DNA from: UBA1672 sp964587815
GTDB lineage: Bacteria > Pseudomonadota > Alphaproteobacteria > Micavibrionales > Micavibrionaceae
Assembly: GCA_964587815.1 (NCBI GenBank)
Contig: CAZPMH010000001.1
Span: 186,001-250,000, forward strand
Length of the DNA stretch: 64,000 nt
Direction: 5' to 3'
Part shown: positions 34,473 to 43,319 of the stretch, in pieces
Numbering within the stretch: position 1 is the first letter of the stretch
Layout of the letters: every line of letters begins with the position of its first letter
Translations under genes and position numbers: made by a program
The notes under the pieces: model-generated
The model's database searches: none
Told to the model about the DNA's origin: nothing
Seen by the model: only the letters and a program-made list of their open reading frames with translations

Positions 34473-35198
34473 TTATTTTTTTGCGATTTTTCGCATTTTT
34501 GTCTTCGGTGTTCCGATATCCGGAGGCCTTAAATAAACGGGCGTTACTTTTGGTCGCTCATTGCCTGCTTTTTTCATTTTTTCATAATTTTCTATTCCTA
34601 TTTCTGCAATGCACTGCGGGCTTGGCATTAGCATATTTGTAATATTCAGATGTTCAAATTTCTTATTCATACCTTGCCTTTTGGCTTCTGCGTTGAAGCG
34701 ATCAAAAGCATCCCCGACAATATTCCAATGACGTTCAGAGTCTAACGCCTCTGTAACTTCGTCAAAAGAGGCTGTTTGCTTTTCAGACCATTTTTGATTT
34801 TTGCGCTGGTAAATATAGAAATCTTTACGCTTTGTTTCGAGCAACACACACAGATTTTCATTTTGTGGAATATCGTTTTTTTTAGATGCCGTTGTTGCGA
34901 CGGCCTCCAAAGTGCAGACACCTATCGCCGGTATATTCAGGGCGAGAGCCAGAGCTTTTGCAGTTGCTATCCCTATGCGCATGCCTGTAAATGCGCCGGG
35001 ACCATGTGTTACGGCGATCAAATTTAAATCTTGGTATGTTTTATCAGCCTCTTTCAGCGTGCCTTCGATCATGGGCATAAGGTGTTCGGCCTGCCCGCGA
35101 CTGATTTCGCGTGTTTTTTGTGCTTTTACGCCTTCGTTAGCATCAAAGACGCAAACGCCGCATCCGTTCATTGTGCTGTCAATCGCGAGCGTGATCAT
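34473..35198 (-). CDS. tsaB: tRNA t6A biosynthesis protein TsaB
   Basis: A 241-residue ASKHA-fold protein: 'LAIDSTMNGCGVCVFD' at the start, 'VTHGPGAFTGMRIGIATAKALALALNIPAIGVCTLEA' and 'VLLETKRKDFYIY'. It forms the TsaBDE complex for threonylcarbamoyladenosine at tRNA position 37. It follows nfuA by five bases. Confidence 0.93.
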   Translation of the reverse strand: MITLAIDSTMNGCGVCVFDANEGVKAQKTREISRGQAEHLMPMIEGTLKEADKTYQDLNLIAVTHGPGAFTGMRIGIATAKALALALNIPAIGVCTLEAVATTASKKNDIPQNENLCVLLETKRKDFYIYQRKNQKWSEKQTASFDEVTEALDSERHWNIVGDAFDRFNAEAKRQGMNKKFEHLNITNMLMPSPQCIAEIGIENYEKMKKAGNERPKVTPVYLRPPDIGTPKTKMRKIAKK

Positions 35199-35203
35199 GG
35201 ACT

Positions 35204-35779
35204 TTAAAAGTAATCAGGTGTTGGACGCACTTCGATGACTTCAGGGATATAGTGGCGCAGCATGCCTTCTATCCCTGATTTCAGCGTTGCGGTCGAGCTG
35301 GGGCAGCCTGAGCACGCGCCTTGCATGCGGAGATAGACGATGCCGTCTTCGAATTTATCAAATACAATATCACCGCCATCCATCGCGACCATCGGTCGCA
35401 CGCGTTCATCCAACAGCTCTTTGATTTGTTTGGTTATCTCTGTGTCTTCTTCGCTGTCGTTATGCCCTTGGTCTTCCTGTTTATTATTGTACCCCTCTTC
35501 CATGATGGGTTGTTCGGTTGAAAGATGTTCCATCAGGGCGGCCAGCACCATAGGCTTTAGCATTGACCAATCTGTATCATCGGCCTTCGTGACGGATACA
35601 AAATCCGTCGACAGAAACACGCGGACAACGCCGACGATGCCAAACAGGCGTAAGGCTAGCGGTGATTTCGCCGCATCTGCGCGTGAGGCAAAATCAAGTG
35701 TACCGTCTTTTAAAATCTCGACGCCCGGTATGAATTTCACTGTTGCGGGGTTTGGTGTGTCTTGAGTTTGGATAAACAT
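35204..35779 (-). CDS. NifU-like Fe-S cluster carrier (NfuA type)
   Basis: A 191-residue protein with an N-terminal Nfu_N domain ('MFIQTQDTPNPATVKFIPG', 'SPLALRLFGIVGVVRVFLSTDFVSVTK') and a C-terminal NifU domain carrying the cluster-binding C-x2-C ('MQGACSGCPSSTATLKSGIEGML'). A Gln/Glu/Asp-rich linker joins them. It delivers Fe-S clusters to target enzymes and is the bacterial match of mitochondrial NFU1. Together with usp and tsaB it belongs to a block conserved in alphaproteobacteria. Confidence 0.94.
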   Translation of the reverse strand: MFIQTQDTPNPATVKFIPGVEILKDGTLDFASRADAAKSPLALRLFGIVGVVRVFLSTDFVSVTKADDTDWSMLKPMVLAALMEHLSTEQPIMEEGYNNKQEDQGHNDSEEDTEITKQIKELLDERVRPMVAMDGGDIVFDKFEDGIVYLRMQGACSGCPSSTATLKSGIEGMLRHYIPEVIEVRPTPDYF

Positions 35780-35824
35780 CTTTATTCTCTTTTTCTGTTG
35801 TGCCTGACTGGCTCTTGGCTCTCA

Positions 35825-36307
35825 CTATTCGCCGATTTCGCTTAGGTGCCCGGGAACGATCAAAAGCGGTACGGGCAGCCTGGCCATGCCTTTGCCCGAG
35901 AAATAATCAACCAATGGGCCGGGTTTTGACGAATTCGCCGCCGATGCCAGAACAAGGCCTACGATATTTTCATTCTGTTCAATCATATCAACGATGATAT
36001 CGCTTCGGTCGCTGCCCTCTTCGATACATGCAATTGGAATTTTTCCTGTGTTTTGTAGAACGCGACCGGCTGATTCCCAAATCATTTGTTCGGCTTGCTC
36101 GCGTGCTTCTTTACGAATTCTTTTTTCAATATCACGCCAGTTCATCACTGCGGACTGGTCGGCTATGACATTTAGTAAGGCGACATAGCCGTTTTGAGCA
36201 TTGGCGTAATAGCATGCATAATCAATGGCTTTCGCGCATTCTTCTGTTGAATCGACAACAACAAGAAAAACACCTTTCTTTTCAATCTTAGCTTGTTCAA
36301 TCGCCAT
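35825..36307 (-). CDS. Universal stress protein (UspA family)
   Basis: 160 residues with the Usp alpha/beta fold: 'FLVVVDSTEECAKAIDYACYYANAQNGYVALLNVI', 'EQAEQMIWESAGRVLQNTGKIPIACIEEGSDRSDIIVDMIEQNENIVGLVLASAAN' and a C-terminal 'PVPLLIVPGHL'. The usual G-x2-G-x9-G-S/T ATP-binding motif is not clear, so it may be of the non-ATP type. It precedes nfuA and tsaB on the same strand; in many alphaproteobacteria trpS stands directly upstream, but here it is about 7.9 kb away. Confidence 0.88.
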   Translation of the reverse strand: MAIEQAKIEKKGVFLVVVDSTEECAKAIDYACYYANAQNGYVALLNVIADQSAVMNWRDIEKRIRKEAREQAEQMIWESAGRVLQNTGKIPIACIEEGSDRSDIIVDMIEQNENIVGLVLASAANSSKPGPLVDYFSGKGMARLPVPLLIVPGHLSEIGE

Positions 36308-36337
36308 TTTACATCGCTCCGATTTTTGCCTGCGCCA

Positions 36338-37195
36338 TTAGGGTTTTACTTTTATAACACTGATTAACCAGCCTGAAAACATGGCAAATGCGATACAGAT
36401 CAATGCGTAGATCAGGCTGTATTCTTTTGCCGCGTTGTTTATAAAGGCATTCGCACCAATTTGCTCGATAACAAGCGTATCTTCATCACGCTGCACTATT
36501 TTCCCGTCTTTTATAAGAAAGCTTTTAATCACGTATTCGCCCGTTAATGCCGATGGCGGTATGCGAAAATGAACCTTAAAGAAGTGATCATTTAAAAAGG
36601 TGAAGTTTTCAGGCTCTGTAAAAAAAAGCTCTTGTTCAATTTTTTGATTAATCAATGATTTTACAAATTTTTCTTTTTGTTGTTCTGCGGAGATTTCAGC
36701 ATCAAGATTGCTTATATAGGCCGCTGTTTCGATGTTGCGCTCTGTAACGATGCCTTCAATCGACGTTTTTGTGAGTGGCGCGCTGAGTGCGTATTGATAG
36801 TATGCGGGAACGTCTTTTACGCGCATAGAATACCGATTAACCCATGCACCCATGATCCGTTCTTTTTTCCAGATGGTTACATCTTTTTTAGGCCCCTCTA
36901 TGGTGATGATGACATCCGTATCAGGGTCGCGACGATCGCCGAAGACACGTACATATGAGCCTGCGAAGCCCATTGAAACACCGATTTTAACCTGTGCCAG
37001 CTCAATACTTAGGGCATTGTTAAAGGCCGGCTGTATGTTTTGGTCTTCCTCAGGCGCCGCGGGCTCTACCACCAATGTTTCCGGTTTTATGATAATCGGG
37101 GGCGGCTGCTCGGCATTTGCAGTTTCAGCACGAAGCTGTGAACCTGCTCCGATCACAGCAAAGAGCGTGATTACGAAAAGATATCGCGTAATCAT
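36338..37195 (-). CDS. TIGR02186-type membrane-anchored protein
   Basis: A 285-residue protein with a signal peptide ('MITRYLFVITLFAVIGAGSQLRA'), a Pro/Glu-rich linker, and a periplasmic domain with 'IGVSMGFAGSYVRVFGDRRDPDTDVIITIEGPKKDVTIWKKERIMGAWVNRYSM', the signature of TIGR02186 proteins. One C-terminal transmembrane helix ('LIYALICIAFAMFSGWLI') closes it. The function is unknown; genes of this family regularly accompany a TauE/SafE-type transporter, as here (four-base overlap), suggesting a joint role with sulfur-anion or related export. Confidence 0.88.
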   Translation of the reverse strand: MITRYLFVITLFAVIGAGSQLRAETANAEQPPPIIIKPETLVVEPAAPEEDQNIQPAFNNALSIELAQVKIGVSMGFAGSYVRVFGDRRDPDTDVIITIEGPKKDVTIWKKERIMGAWVNRYSMRVKDVPAYYQYALSAPLTKTSIEGIVTERNIETAAYISNLDAEISAEQQKEKFVKSLINQKIEQELFFTEPENFTFLNDHFFKVHFRIPPSALTGEYVIKSFLIKDGKIVQRDEDTLVIEQIGANAFINNAAKEYSLIYALICIAFAMFSGWLISVIKVKP

Positions 37196-38106
37196 TCAAC
37201 CTCCTCTATCACGAAGAAATTGAAAGGCTTGTGGAAGAGTTGAATTGAAAGCTGTCCGCAAACGCTGAGGACGAGTAGTGCTAAAATAATACGTGCCTTC
37301 GCGCCTGTGACTTTTCCTGATGCGAGCACGCCGATTTTTGCGCCGATGACGCCACCCAGAATTAAAATCACTGCCAATAAAATATCAACGCTGTTGCTGA
37401 CGGTTGCGTGCATCACGGTGGAAAATGCACTGGTGAAGATAATTTGGAACAGGGATGTTCCTGCGACCAGTAGCGGAGGCATGCCCAAGATATAAATCAT
37501 CGCGGGAACGAGCAGAAACCCTCCGCCTACGCCCATCGTTGAAACCAAGAATCCGCTCACCATGCCTATGCCGCCCGGGACAAAAATACTGACATATAAT
37601 TTGGATCGCGGGAAACGAATTTTATAGGGAAGACGCGAGATTAGAGACGGGGATTTCAGTCGGTTGAATTCTGACTTCATGGTTTTTTTCTTAAACATCG
37701 TAAAGACGCTTTCGAATAACATCATGATGCCGATAGAGCCCAATAATATAATATAGAGAAGCGCAATTATGAGATCGATCTGCCCGAGATATTTAATGTA
37801 TTGGAAGAATATAATTCCTAAGACGGCGCCGATTATACCGCCGACCAGCATGATAATCCCGACCAGAAAATCCACGTGCCCGCGTCGCCAGTAGCCCATC
37901 ACACCGCTCACGCCTGACGCGACAAGCTGGCTGCCTTGTGTTCCAACGGCGACGGCGGATGGTATACCCATGAATATAAGTAAAGGTGTGGTCAGAAACC
38001 CGCCACCAACACCGAAGATTCCCGAAATAAACCCCACAAACGCCCCCAATAGAAAGACATATTCTATGGCGATGCTCATCTCCGCGATGGGAAGGTATAT
38101 TTGCAT
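37192..38106 (-). CDS. TSUP (TauE/SafE) family membrane transporter
   Basis: 304 residues with eight to nine hydrophobic segments in two halves, each with the family motif: 'GFISGIFGVGGGFLTTPLLIFMGIPSAVAVGT' and 'GFLVSTMGVGGGFLLVPAMIYILGMPPLLVAGTSLF'. TSUP proteins move sulfite, sulfoacetate and related organosulfur anions. The frame extends to a TTG at 38118, but the ATG at 38106 with an upstream GGA is preferred. It is coupled to the TIGR02186 gene. Confidence 0.9.
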   Translation of the reverse strand: MQIYLPIAEMSIAIEYVFLLGAFVGFISGIFGVGGGFLTTPLLIFMGIPSAVAVGTQGSQLVASGVSGVMGYWRRGHVDFLVGIIMLVGGIIGAVLGIIFFQYIKYLGQIDLIIALLYIILLGSIGIMMLFESVFTMFKKKTMKSEFNRLKSPSLISRLPYKIRFPRSKLYVSIFVPGGIGMVSGFLVSTMGVGGGFLLVPAMIYILGMPPLLVAGTSLFQIIFTSAFSTVMHATVSNSVDILLAVILILGGVIGAKIGVLASGKVTGAKARIILALLVLSVCGQLSIQLFHKPFNFFVIEEVE

Positions 38107-38224
38107 GTTCTGGTCCAAGGGGTGCGTGCGCTGTTTTTACAGCAACGTGTTCTTATTCTTTAGTCATATAATCCACACAGTTTTTATGCAAGATTTATGT
38201 CATACAACGTACTTCAGTCTCTTA

Positions 38225-41200
38225 CTAAATCGGTTTTTTCGATTTATCTTTTTCATAAGCTTTAAACATGCTTCTTATATCATCACAGAAATTTCCGCAG
38301 TAGCTTTTAATGCCACTCGTACTTAGGCCAATTTGTTTTGCCTTTTTTATATATTTTTCCACTTCATCCGGATTTTGTTTGTTTTTAAAAAGTTGCGATG
38401 CTTTTGCAAGATATGCTGTTCCCACGACCTGCCTTGCCATACCGTAGTCCATAAGACTCAAGGCCTTTTGACCATACTTAATAGCACCATCGTAATCATC
38501 CATTCTGTGCAGCAGGAAACTTGCATAATTTCCGTGCGTCCATGCATGCTTAGGATTTTTTCTTACCTGTTCAAGATGCCACTTATTATCTTTATCAACA
38601 TTTTCTTTTTGTTCTCGGTCGTATTTAGCAACCGCTCGTTGATCAGCAGGATCTTCTGATTCTCTCATGCTGCCCGTAATTCTTGTTCCTTTTTTGATAA
38701 ACCTTTTATTGAGGTTGCTCAATTCGTCAGTGGTGAAATAACGATCCCACTTGAGAGATCGGAGATGTTCCTTCGCACGCTTGTAATCTCGCTTGCTAAG
38801 ATAAAGATAGTTCAGTTTGGAGGCTACGGATAAATCAAAATACCCGTTTTTTTGTAACTTTTCCAAGTCTTCAATCGCTCTGTCTCTGGCATTTGGCTCG
38901 TACTGGTCACCGATGTAATAATTGCTTTCAAGATTTATGTGTATTTGCGTATATACAACTTCGGGTATGTTGGGTGTAATTTTCGCCTGATCCGTTGCGA
39001 CTTTATTGGCAATCTCTAAAATCTCAGGTCTACCTTGCCAATACCTCGAAATGGCAAATGCGATCCATGCTCTCATGTACGGCTCTTTAAAATCATGGAA
39101 AACGTGCTTCTTTATTTTTGCGGCTCTTTTTCGATAATCCTTTTCCGGCTTATATTTTTCCAACAAAACGCCTGCGATATGGTATCCGGCTACTGAATTT
39201 GTGTTTTGATCATTACGCTTTCCGTTTAGAAAAGCTCTGCGTGCAAGTGTGTATGAGGCCTCCAAGCTTGCTTTAGTACCTACGCCCTTATAGTACAGTC
39301 TTGATAGGTTAGCCATCCCATAAGCATCACCGAGTGACATTGCCTTTTCGTAGTATGTTTTTGCTTTTTTGTAGTCGTTTTGATTGGGTTCTTGTGCCGC
39401 TTCACTCATAGTTTCATAGGTAATGCCCAGCTCGTTTAATGCACGTGTGTGATCTTGTGCTGCAGCAAGATTTAACCAGTATATTTTTTTGCTTAAGTCA
39501 TAAAAGCCATTTGTTTTTTGTGCATATAAAATACCCATCATATATTGGGCATCTGCATTTCCCTTTTCCGCTGCCTTGTTACACCAGTAATAAGCCTCAA
39601 TAGATGGATCAAGCGTGCTGTCACGATACTGGTAGTTAAGAGCGCATAATCCGGCCATTGCCGGTACATCTCCTTGTCGAGCTGACTTTTCCAGCCAGCT
39701 GCGCGCATGCGTTACGGATTTTTCTTCATTTCTTCTGTCAGAGAGGCCTTCGAAATATGCCTTTCCTACTTTTCTTTGCGCAAATGCATTGCCTTGAATT
39801 GCTTTTTTGATGAAAGCCTGCGCATTTTCTGGCAGCTTCTCTTCTTTAGCGAAGAGAGGAAGCCAAACTGCGCGCGTTTCTCCTATCGGAAACTTTCCTA
39901 GTTCCGCCTGGTTTAACAATAAGTGCGTAGGCTTCAAGCCCTCTTCATCTTTTGGTAATTTAATTTCCAGTTTTGCTTCGTTACCATTCAGCTTTAGTTG
40001 TCCCATCCATGTGTAACCCTCATCGTTCACATGGTTCAAAACGTTCGTTTTTAGTTTTTTGTACGTCTCATGATGGTGAAGACGATCATCTGTCTTTACA
40101 GCCCCCTCTCCTATATGAAACAGCGTAGCTCGCAAGCTATCTATCTCATAATTTGTTGATATGTCGACATAAAGGAGCTTTTCTTTCGTGTTTTCCGGAT
40201 CTGCTTTAATCTCTAAGTTATCTGCTGTTATTTTAACGGGCGATGCATGGAAGTTAGCCTTTGCCTCTCTTTCTCCGTTAATTGAGACATTAGATGATAC
40301 ACCCAAACCATCCAAATTTAGTCTGATTCCATATATCTGGCTTGGCGTCCACTCTTGGTGTGGCGCAAATTCTAAAACTCCACCATTTGCCCAAGATAAC
40401 TCCCCCTCTACTCTGGGGGTAATATCAAAGCCTACAAATGAAGGAGATTTTTGTGATTTTTCGGGATTGAATACACACTTGTCCGCACTCTTGTTATGGT
40501 AAGCTTTCGCACACCTTTCGTTATCTATGTCTAGTTTTATTCGAAGCTTTCTTTTTCCGTCAGGAAATACAGGCAAAGTTTTGGGTAGGGAAACGTATAC
40601 AGCACCTGAAGGTTTCTCTTCTACTTTTGGCTTCAAGCTTAGAAGATCAGAATTCTTGCATACATCTTCGTTTATTACGGGCTCTCCGTCTCTTGTCATG
40701 ACGCAAACGTTTCTTGTCATTTGCGTTAAGCTCGTAGTCGGCAGCTTTATATCTTTGTGATCAAGTATGAAGGAGAAACTATAACTCAACGGCTGAGCAG
40801 GAAAAGCTTTCATGTCTTTTTTAACAAGAAAGACAGCTCTCTTTTTTTCTTTGCTAACGTCAAGCAGTTCTATCACACCTTCGCTTTCAAGTTGTCCGGC
40901 ACCCAACCAATATGGTTTGTATTCGGGGTTGTATACATAAGCATTTGTTACGATTTTTCTATCGTCCAGCTCCCTATAGCCGCCGGGTCTCCATTTTAGA
41001 AATTCTTTCCAGTAAATCTCTTTTATATTTTTTGGCTTGTTTTGTTCCGTGGCGTTCATCTGCACGTTTATTTCAGGAGCCGTTTTAATTTGGAATGCTT
41101 CAGCTTCAGTTACAGCTTTTATAAGGTGCGGGTACGTGCCTGATAGTTTCTTTGTAATTCCACGTATTTTTCTTAGTTTGACGTTATTCTCATATTGTGT

Positions 41201-42367
41201 GAAATTTTTGTGTGGCAGTTGAACACTGAAACATTTTCTGTAATCGGCAAAAGAAACCTTATCTTTCTCCACCCCTTGAATGCCGGCGAATACAACATCG
41301 TCTGAGAAAGCTCTGGCAGGTGCAAAGGAAAGTATTTTTTTGATAGAGGGTGTGTCGCCTTTAATTGACCAAACAGTATTCCTTGTGCTGAAAAGAACAA
41401 GATTTAAGGGTGTTTTTTGTTTCTCTATATTTACCTCAACAACATTTGTTTCTTCATAAGAATGATTGTTAAAATTAACAGGTGCGATAACCGAACCCCG
41501 ATGTACGCCGAGAAAATACGTATAAGCATTATCGCTATTTAAGGCCATTGCAGCCCGATCACAATCAGGTTTTGGTAGGTTTGCGTCACGGTATATTTGC
41601 ATTTCTCTGTCATCCAATACTTTATCCCGATTCAGAACATCTAATGTGTTGAAAGCTTTGGTTGCAGAGTGGTGTATTTCTTCGAGGCTGGTCTTGTTTT
41701 TGTTTTCGGAAAGCGACAAATATGCTTCGAATTTTGCGATGTTTTTGTTGGCTATCTTTGCAAACGCTTTTTTTTCAGGCGTCTGTATTTCGTTTTGGTC
41801 GACTTTTTTGTCTTTGTTTAAATCAAGCGCAATAAATAAAGGGATTATCTTGTCAGCAAACTGTTTTGGCTGAAAATGCTTTATTTTTTCTCCTTTCAGT
41901 TTTTGTACCAGCGGAGTAAAAATGGGTTCCGCCGAAATACCGTGTTCCTGCATCGTGTTATAGAGGTTAACGACGTCTTCGTATTCATAACCATACCAAA
42001 AAGCAAGCTCTTCTAGCGAAATGTTATCGTCGTTATTCTTATTGTATTTTGTTAGTTTCCATTTCTGCTCCTTAACAACTTCTTTAGCTGCGTAGCGTTT
42101 GTAAAATTCCAGATTTTCTCTGGTCACATTACCATTTTCGTTAAGAAAGCTTATCCTTGGCGCAGATACCAAAACGGTTTGTAGCTCCAAAAAAACATAT
42201 TTCATGTAATCTTGAAGAGTTGTGCCTTTTTTAATGTTTAAAGAAAAAGGAATCTCGTAAATGTTTGCGTACTTATCGTTAGATTCTTTTCGCGCGCCTG
42301 CTGATCCCGGCATGCAAACAAGAAGAGTTAAAATCAAAAAAAAATTTTTCATTTTATAAAGTTTCAT
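38225..42367 (-). CDS. Very large exported EF-hand / A2M-like / Sel1 repeat protein, function unknown
   Basis: 1380 residues, starting with a signal peptide (cleavage near GSAGA, about residue 25; an alternative start at 42352 keeps it). In order: an N-terminal region with EF-hand-like loops, two good (109-120, N-x-N-x-D-x-N-I-x3-E; 182-193, D-x-N-x-D-x-K-V-x3-E) and two degenerate (near 76-87 and 244-255); a middle region of about 350 residues without recognised domains; an Ig-like segment near 645-740 ('FDITPRVEGELSWANGG' then 'EFAPHQEWTPSQIYGI') that resembles the N-terminal macroglobulin domains of bacterial alpha-2-macroglobulins; Sel1-like repeats at about 855-1030 (A-x-RKVGKAYFEG, GNADAQYMMGILYAQK, GDAYGMANLSRLYYKG); and TPR-like helices to the end. 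No thioester CxEQ motif is visible. The gene is AT-rich and overlaps an upstream Sel1 gene by 14 bases. I do not know its function. Confidence 0.8.
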   Translation of the reverse strand: MKLYKMKNFFLILTLLVCMPGSAGARKESNDKYANIYEIPFSLNIKKGTTLQDYMKYVFLELQTVLVSAPRISFLNENGNVTRENLEFYKRYAAKEVVKEQKWKLTKYNKNNDDNISLEELAFWYGYEYEDVVNLYNTMQEHGISAEPIFTPLVQKLKGEKIKHFQPKQFADKIIPLFIALDLNKDKKVDQNEIQTPEKKAFAKIANKNIAKFEAYLSLSENKNKTSLEEIHHSATKAFNTLDVLNRDKVLDDREMQIYRDANLPKPDCDRAAMALNSDNAYTYFLGVHRGSVIAPVNFNNHSYEETNVVEVNIEKQKTPLNLVLFSTRNTVWSIKGDTPSIKKILSFAPARAFSDDVVFAGIQGVEKDKVSFADYRKCFSVQLPHKNFTQYENNVKLRKIRGITKKLSGTYPHLIKAVTEAEAFQIKTAPEINVQMNATEQNKPKNIKEIYWKEFLKWRPGGYRELDDRKIVTNAYVYNPEYKPYWLGAGQLESEGVIELLDVSKEKKRAVFLVKKDMKAFPAQPLSYSFSFILDHKDIKLPTTSLTQMTRNVCVMTRDGEPVINEDVCKNSDLLSLKPKVEEKPSGAVYVSLPKTLPVFPDGKRKLRIKLDIDNERCAKAYHNKSADKCVFNPEKSQKSPSFVGFDITPRVEGELSWANGGVLEFAPHQEWTPSQIYGIRLNLDGLGVSSNVSINGEREAKANFHASPVKITADNLEIKADPENTKEKLLYVDISTNYEIDSLRATLFHIGEGAVKTDDRLHHHETYKKLKTNVLNHVNDEGYTWMGQLKLNGNEAKLEIKLPKDEEGLKPTHLLLNQAELGKFPIGETRAVWLPLFAKEEKLPENAQAFIKKAIQGNAFAQRKVGKAYFEGLSDRRNEEKSVTHARSWLEKSARQGDVPAMAGLCALNYQYRDSTLDPSIEAYYWCNKAAEKGNADAQYMMGILYAQKTNGFYDLSKKIYWLNLAAAQDHTRALNELGITYETMSEAAQEPNQNDYKKAKTYYEKAMSLGDAYGMANLSRLYYKGVGTKASLEASYTLARRAFLNGKRNDQNTNSVAGYHIAGVLLEKYKPEKDYRKRAAKIKKHVFHDFKEPYMRAWIAFAISRYWQGRPEILEIANKVATDQAKITPNIPEVVYTQIHINLESNYYIGDQYEPNARDRAIEDLEKLQKNGYFDLSVASKLNYLYLSKRDYKRAKEHLRSLKWDRYFTTDELSNLNKRFIKKGTRITGSMRESEDPADQRAVAKYDREQKENVDKDNKWHLEQVRKNPKHAWTHGNYASFLLHRMDDYDGAIKYGQKALSLMDYGMARQVVGTAYLAKASQLFKNKQNPDEVEKYIKKAKQIGLSTSGIKSYCGNFCDDIRSMFKAYEKDKSKKPI

Positions 42368-43208
42368 TTCTGATACACCATTTTGATTGGAAGCGTTCCG
42401 CCATTATTTCAAACACAGAAAAGCTCATCGACACACTTTTGTGAGACACTCCGTACTTTCCTATGAACTCGGTTTTAAATTTCAGCATTTTGTTTTTCCA
42501 GTCGGGGTTTCTTTCAAGGGCACTATCCAAAAGAGATTTAAATATCTTGCCCTCTTCTTTTAAATCGCAGATGCAGCTCGTCTCTGTAAAGCTTCCAATT
42601 TCACAGGCATTTTTACTTTTACGTATATATTCGTAGATATCATATAATTCTAAAAAGTCATCACGTTGCGCTGCGTCATTAATATTTAAAACCTCTGTCT
42701 TCTTATAATTAGCAACAACGTTAGATTTTTTTTTAGGATCACGGACTTTTATGGCTGGTGGATATTCTGCTTTTATTGCCTTATTTAAATTTTTTTCTGC
42801 CTTTTCTTCATCTTTATATATTCCGCGCATGTCTTGACCCCACGCCCCACTTGAATATAGAAAATACAACCGCAGTTGGGAGGCCGCGTTTCCTAGGTTT
42901 GCTGCTTCAATGTACAGTTTTTCTGCCTCGACAATGTCGTGATTGATTATTTCTCCATCCATATATTTTTGAGCCAACCAATATTTTGCGGCGGCACTCC
43001 CAAGTTTCGCTTGCTGTTGGAAAAATGGCACGTAACGTTCCTGATTATATTCTTCCAAAAGGCTCTCTATCGCGACATGATCATTTTTATCTGCTTTAAC
43101 GAGGTCAGACAGTATATCCGAATCTGCAGAAGATGTCTTGCTCATCACCATGCCTAAAAGAAGCACGAAAATTAATGCGAATATAAAATCGCGGATACCT
43201 GCACACAT
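42354..43208 (-). CDS. Exported Sel1-repeat protein
   Basis: 284 residues with an N-terminal signal ('FIFALIFVLLLGMVMSKTSSA'), then Sel1 repeats at about 68-150 ('AKLGSAAAKYWLAQKYMDGEIINHDIVEAEKLYIEAANLGNAASQLRLYFLYSSG' and a third diverged unit). The C-terminal half has three closely spaced cysteines (C-x6-8-C-x-C in 'ACEIGSFTETSCICDLKEEG') and no recognised domain. Its 3' end overlaps the start of the 1380-residue gene by 14 bases, so both are translated from one message. They share the Sel1 type and probably act together in the periplasm; that is inference. Confidence 0.78.
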   Translation of the reverse strand: MCAGIRDFIFALIFVLLLGMVMSKTSSADSDILSDLVKADKNDHVAIESLLEEYNQERYVPFFQQQAKLGSAAAKYWLAQKYMDGEIINHDIVEAEKLYIEAANLGNAASQLRLYFLYSSGAWGQDMRGIYKDEEKAEKNLNKAIKAEYPPAIKVRDPKKKSNVVANYKKTEVLNINDAAQRDDFLELYDIYEYIRKSKNACEIGSFTETSCICDLKEEGKIFKSLLDSALERNPDWKNKMLKFKTEFIGKYGVSHKSVSMSFSVFEIMAERFQSKWCIRNETL

Positions 43209-43260
43209 AATCTTTTTATCGTTTTGTAGTTAAAACAGTACACTACATCACCTTGAGCAT

Positions 43261-43295
43261 AAAAAAAAGCACACTACCGTGGATAGCGTGCTTTT
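43261..43295 (-). terminator. Rho-independent terminator of the exported protein gene at 43320
   Basis: On the minus strand GCACGCTA pairs with TAGTGTGC (one G-T) around a seven-base loop, flanked by AAAA/TTTT and followed by a run of eight Ts. It separates the 43320-43988 gene from the Sel1 gene pair, which must therefore have its own promoter. Confidence 0.85.
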
Positions 43296-43319
43296 GGATT
43301 GATTATCGAAATTTACAAT

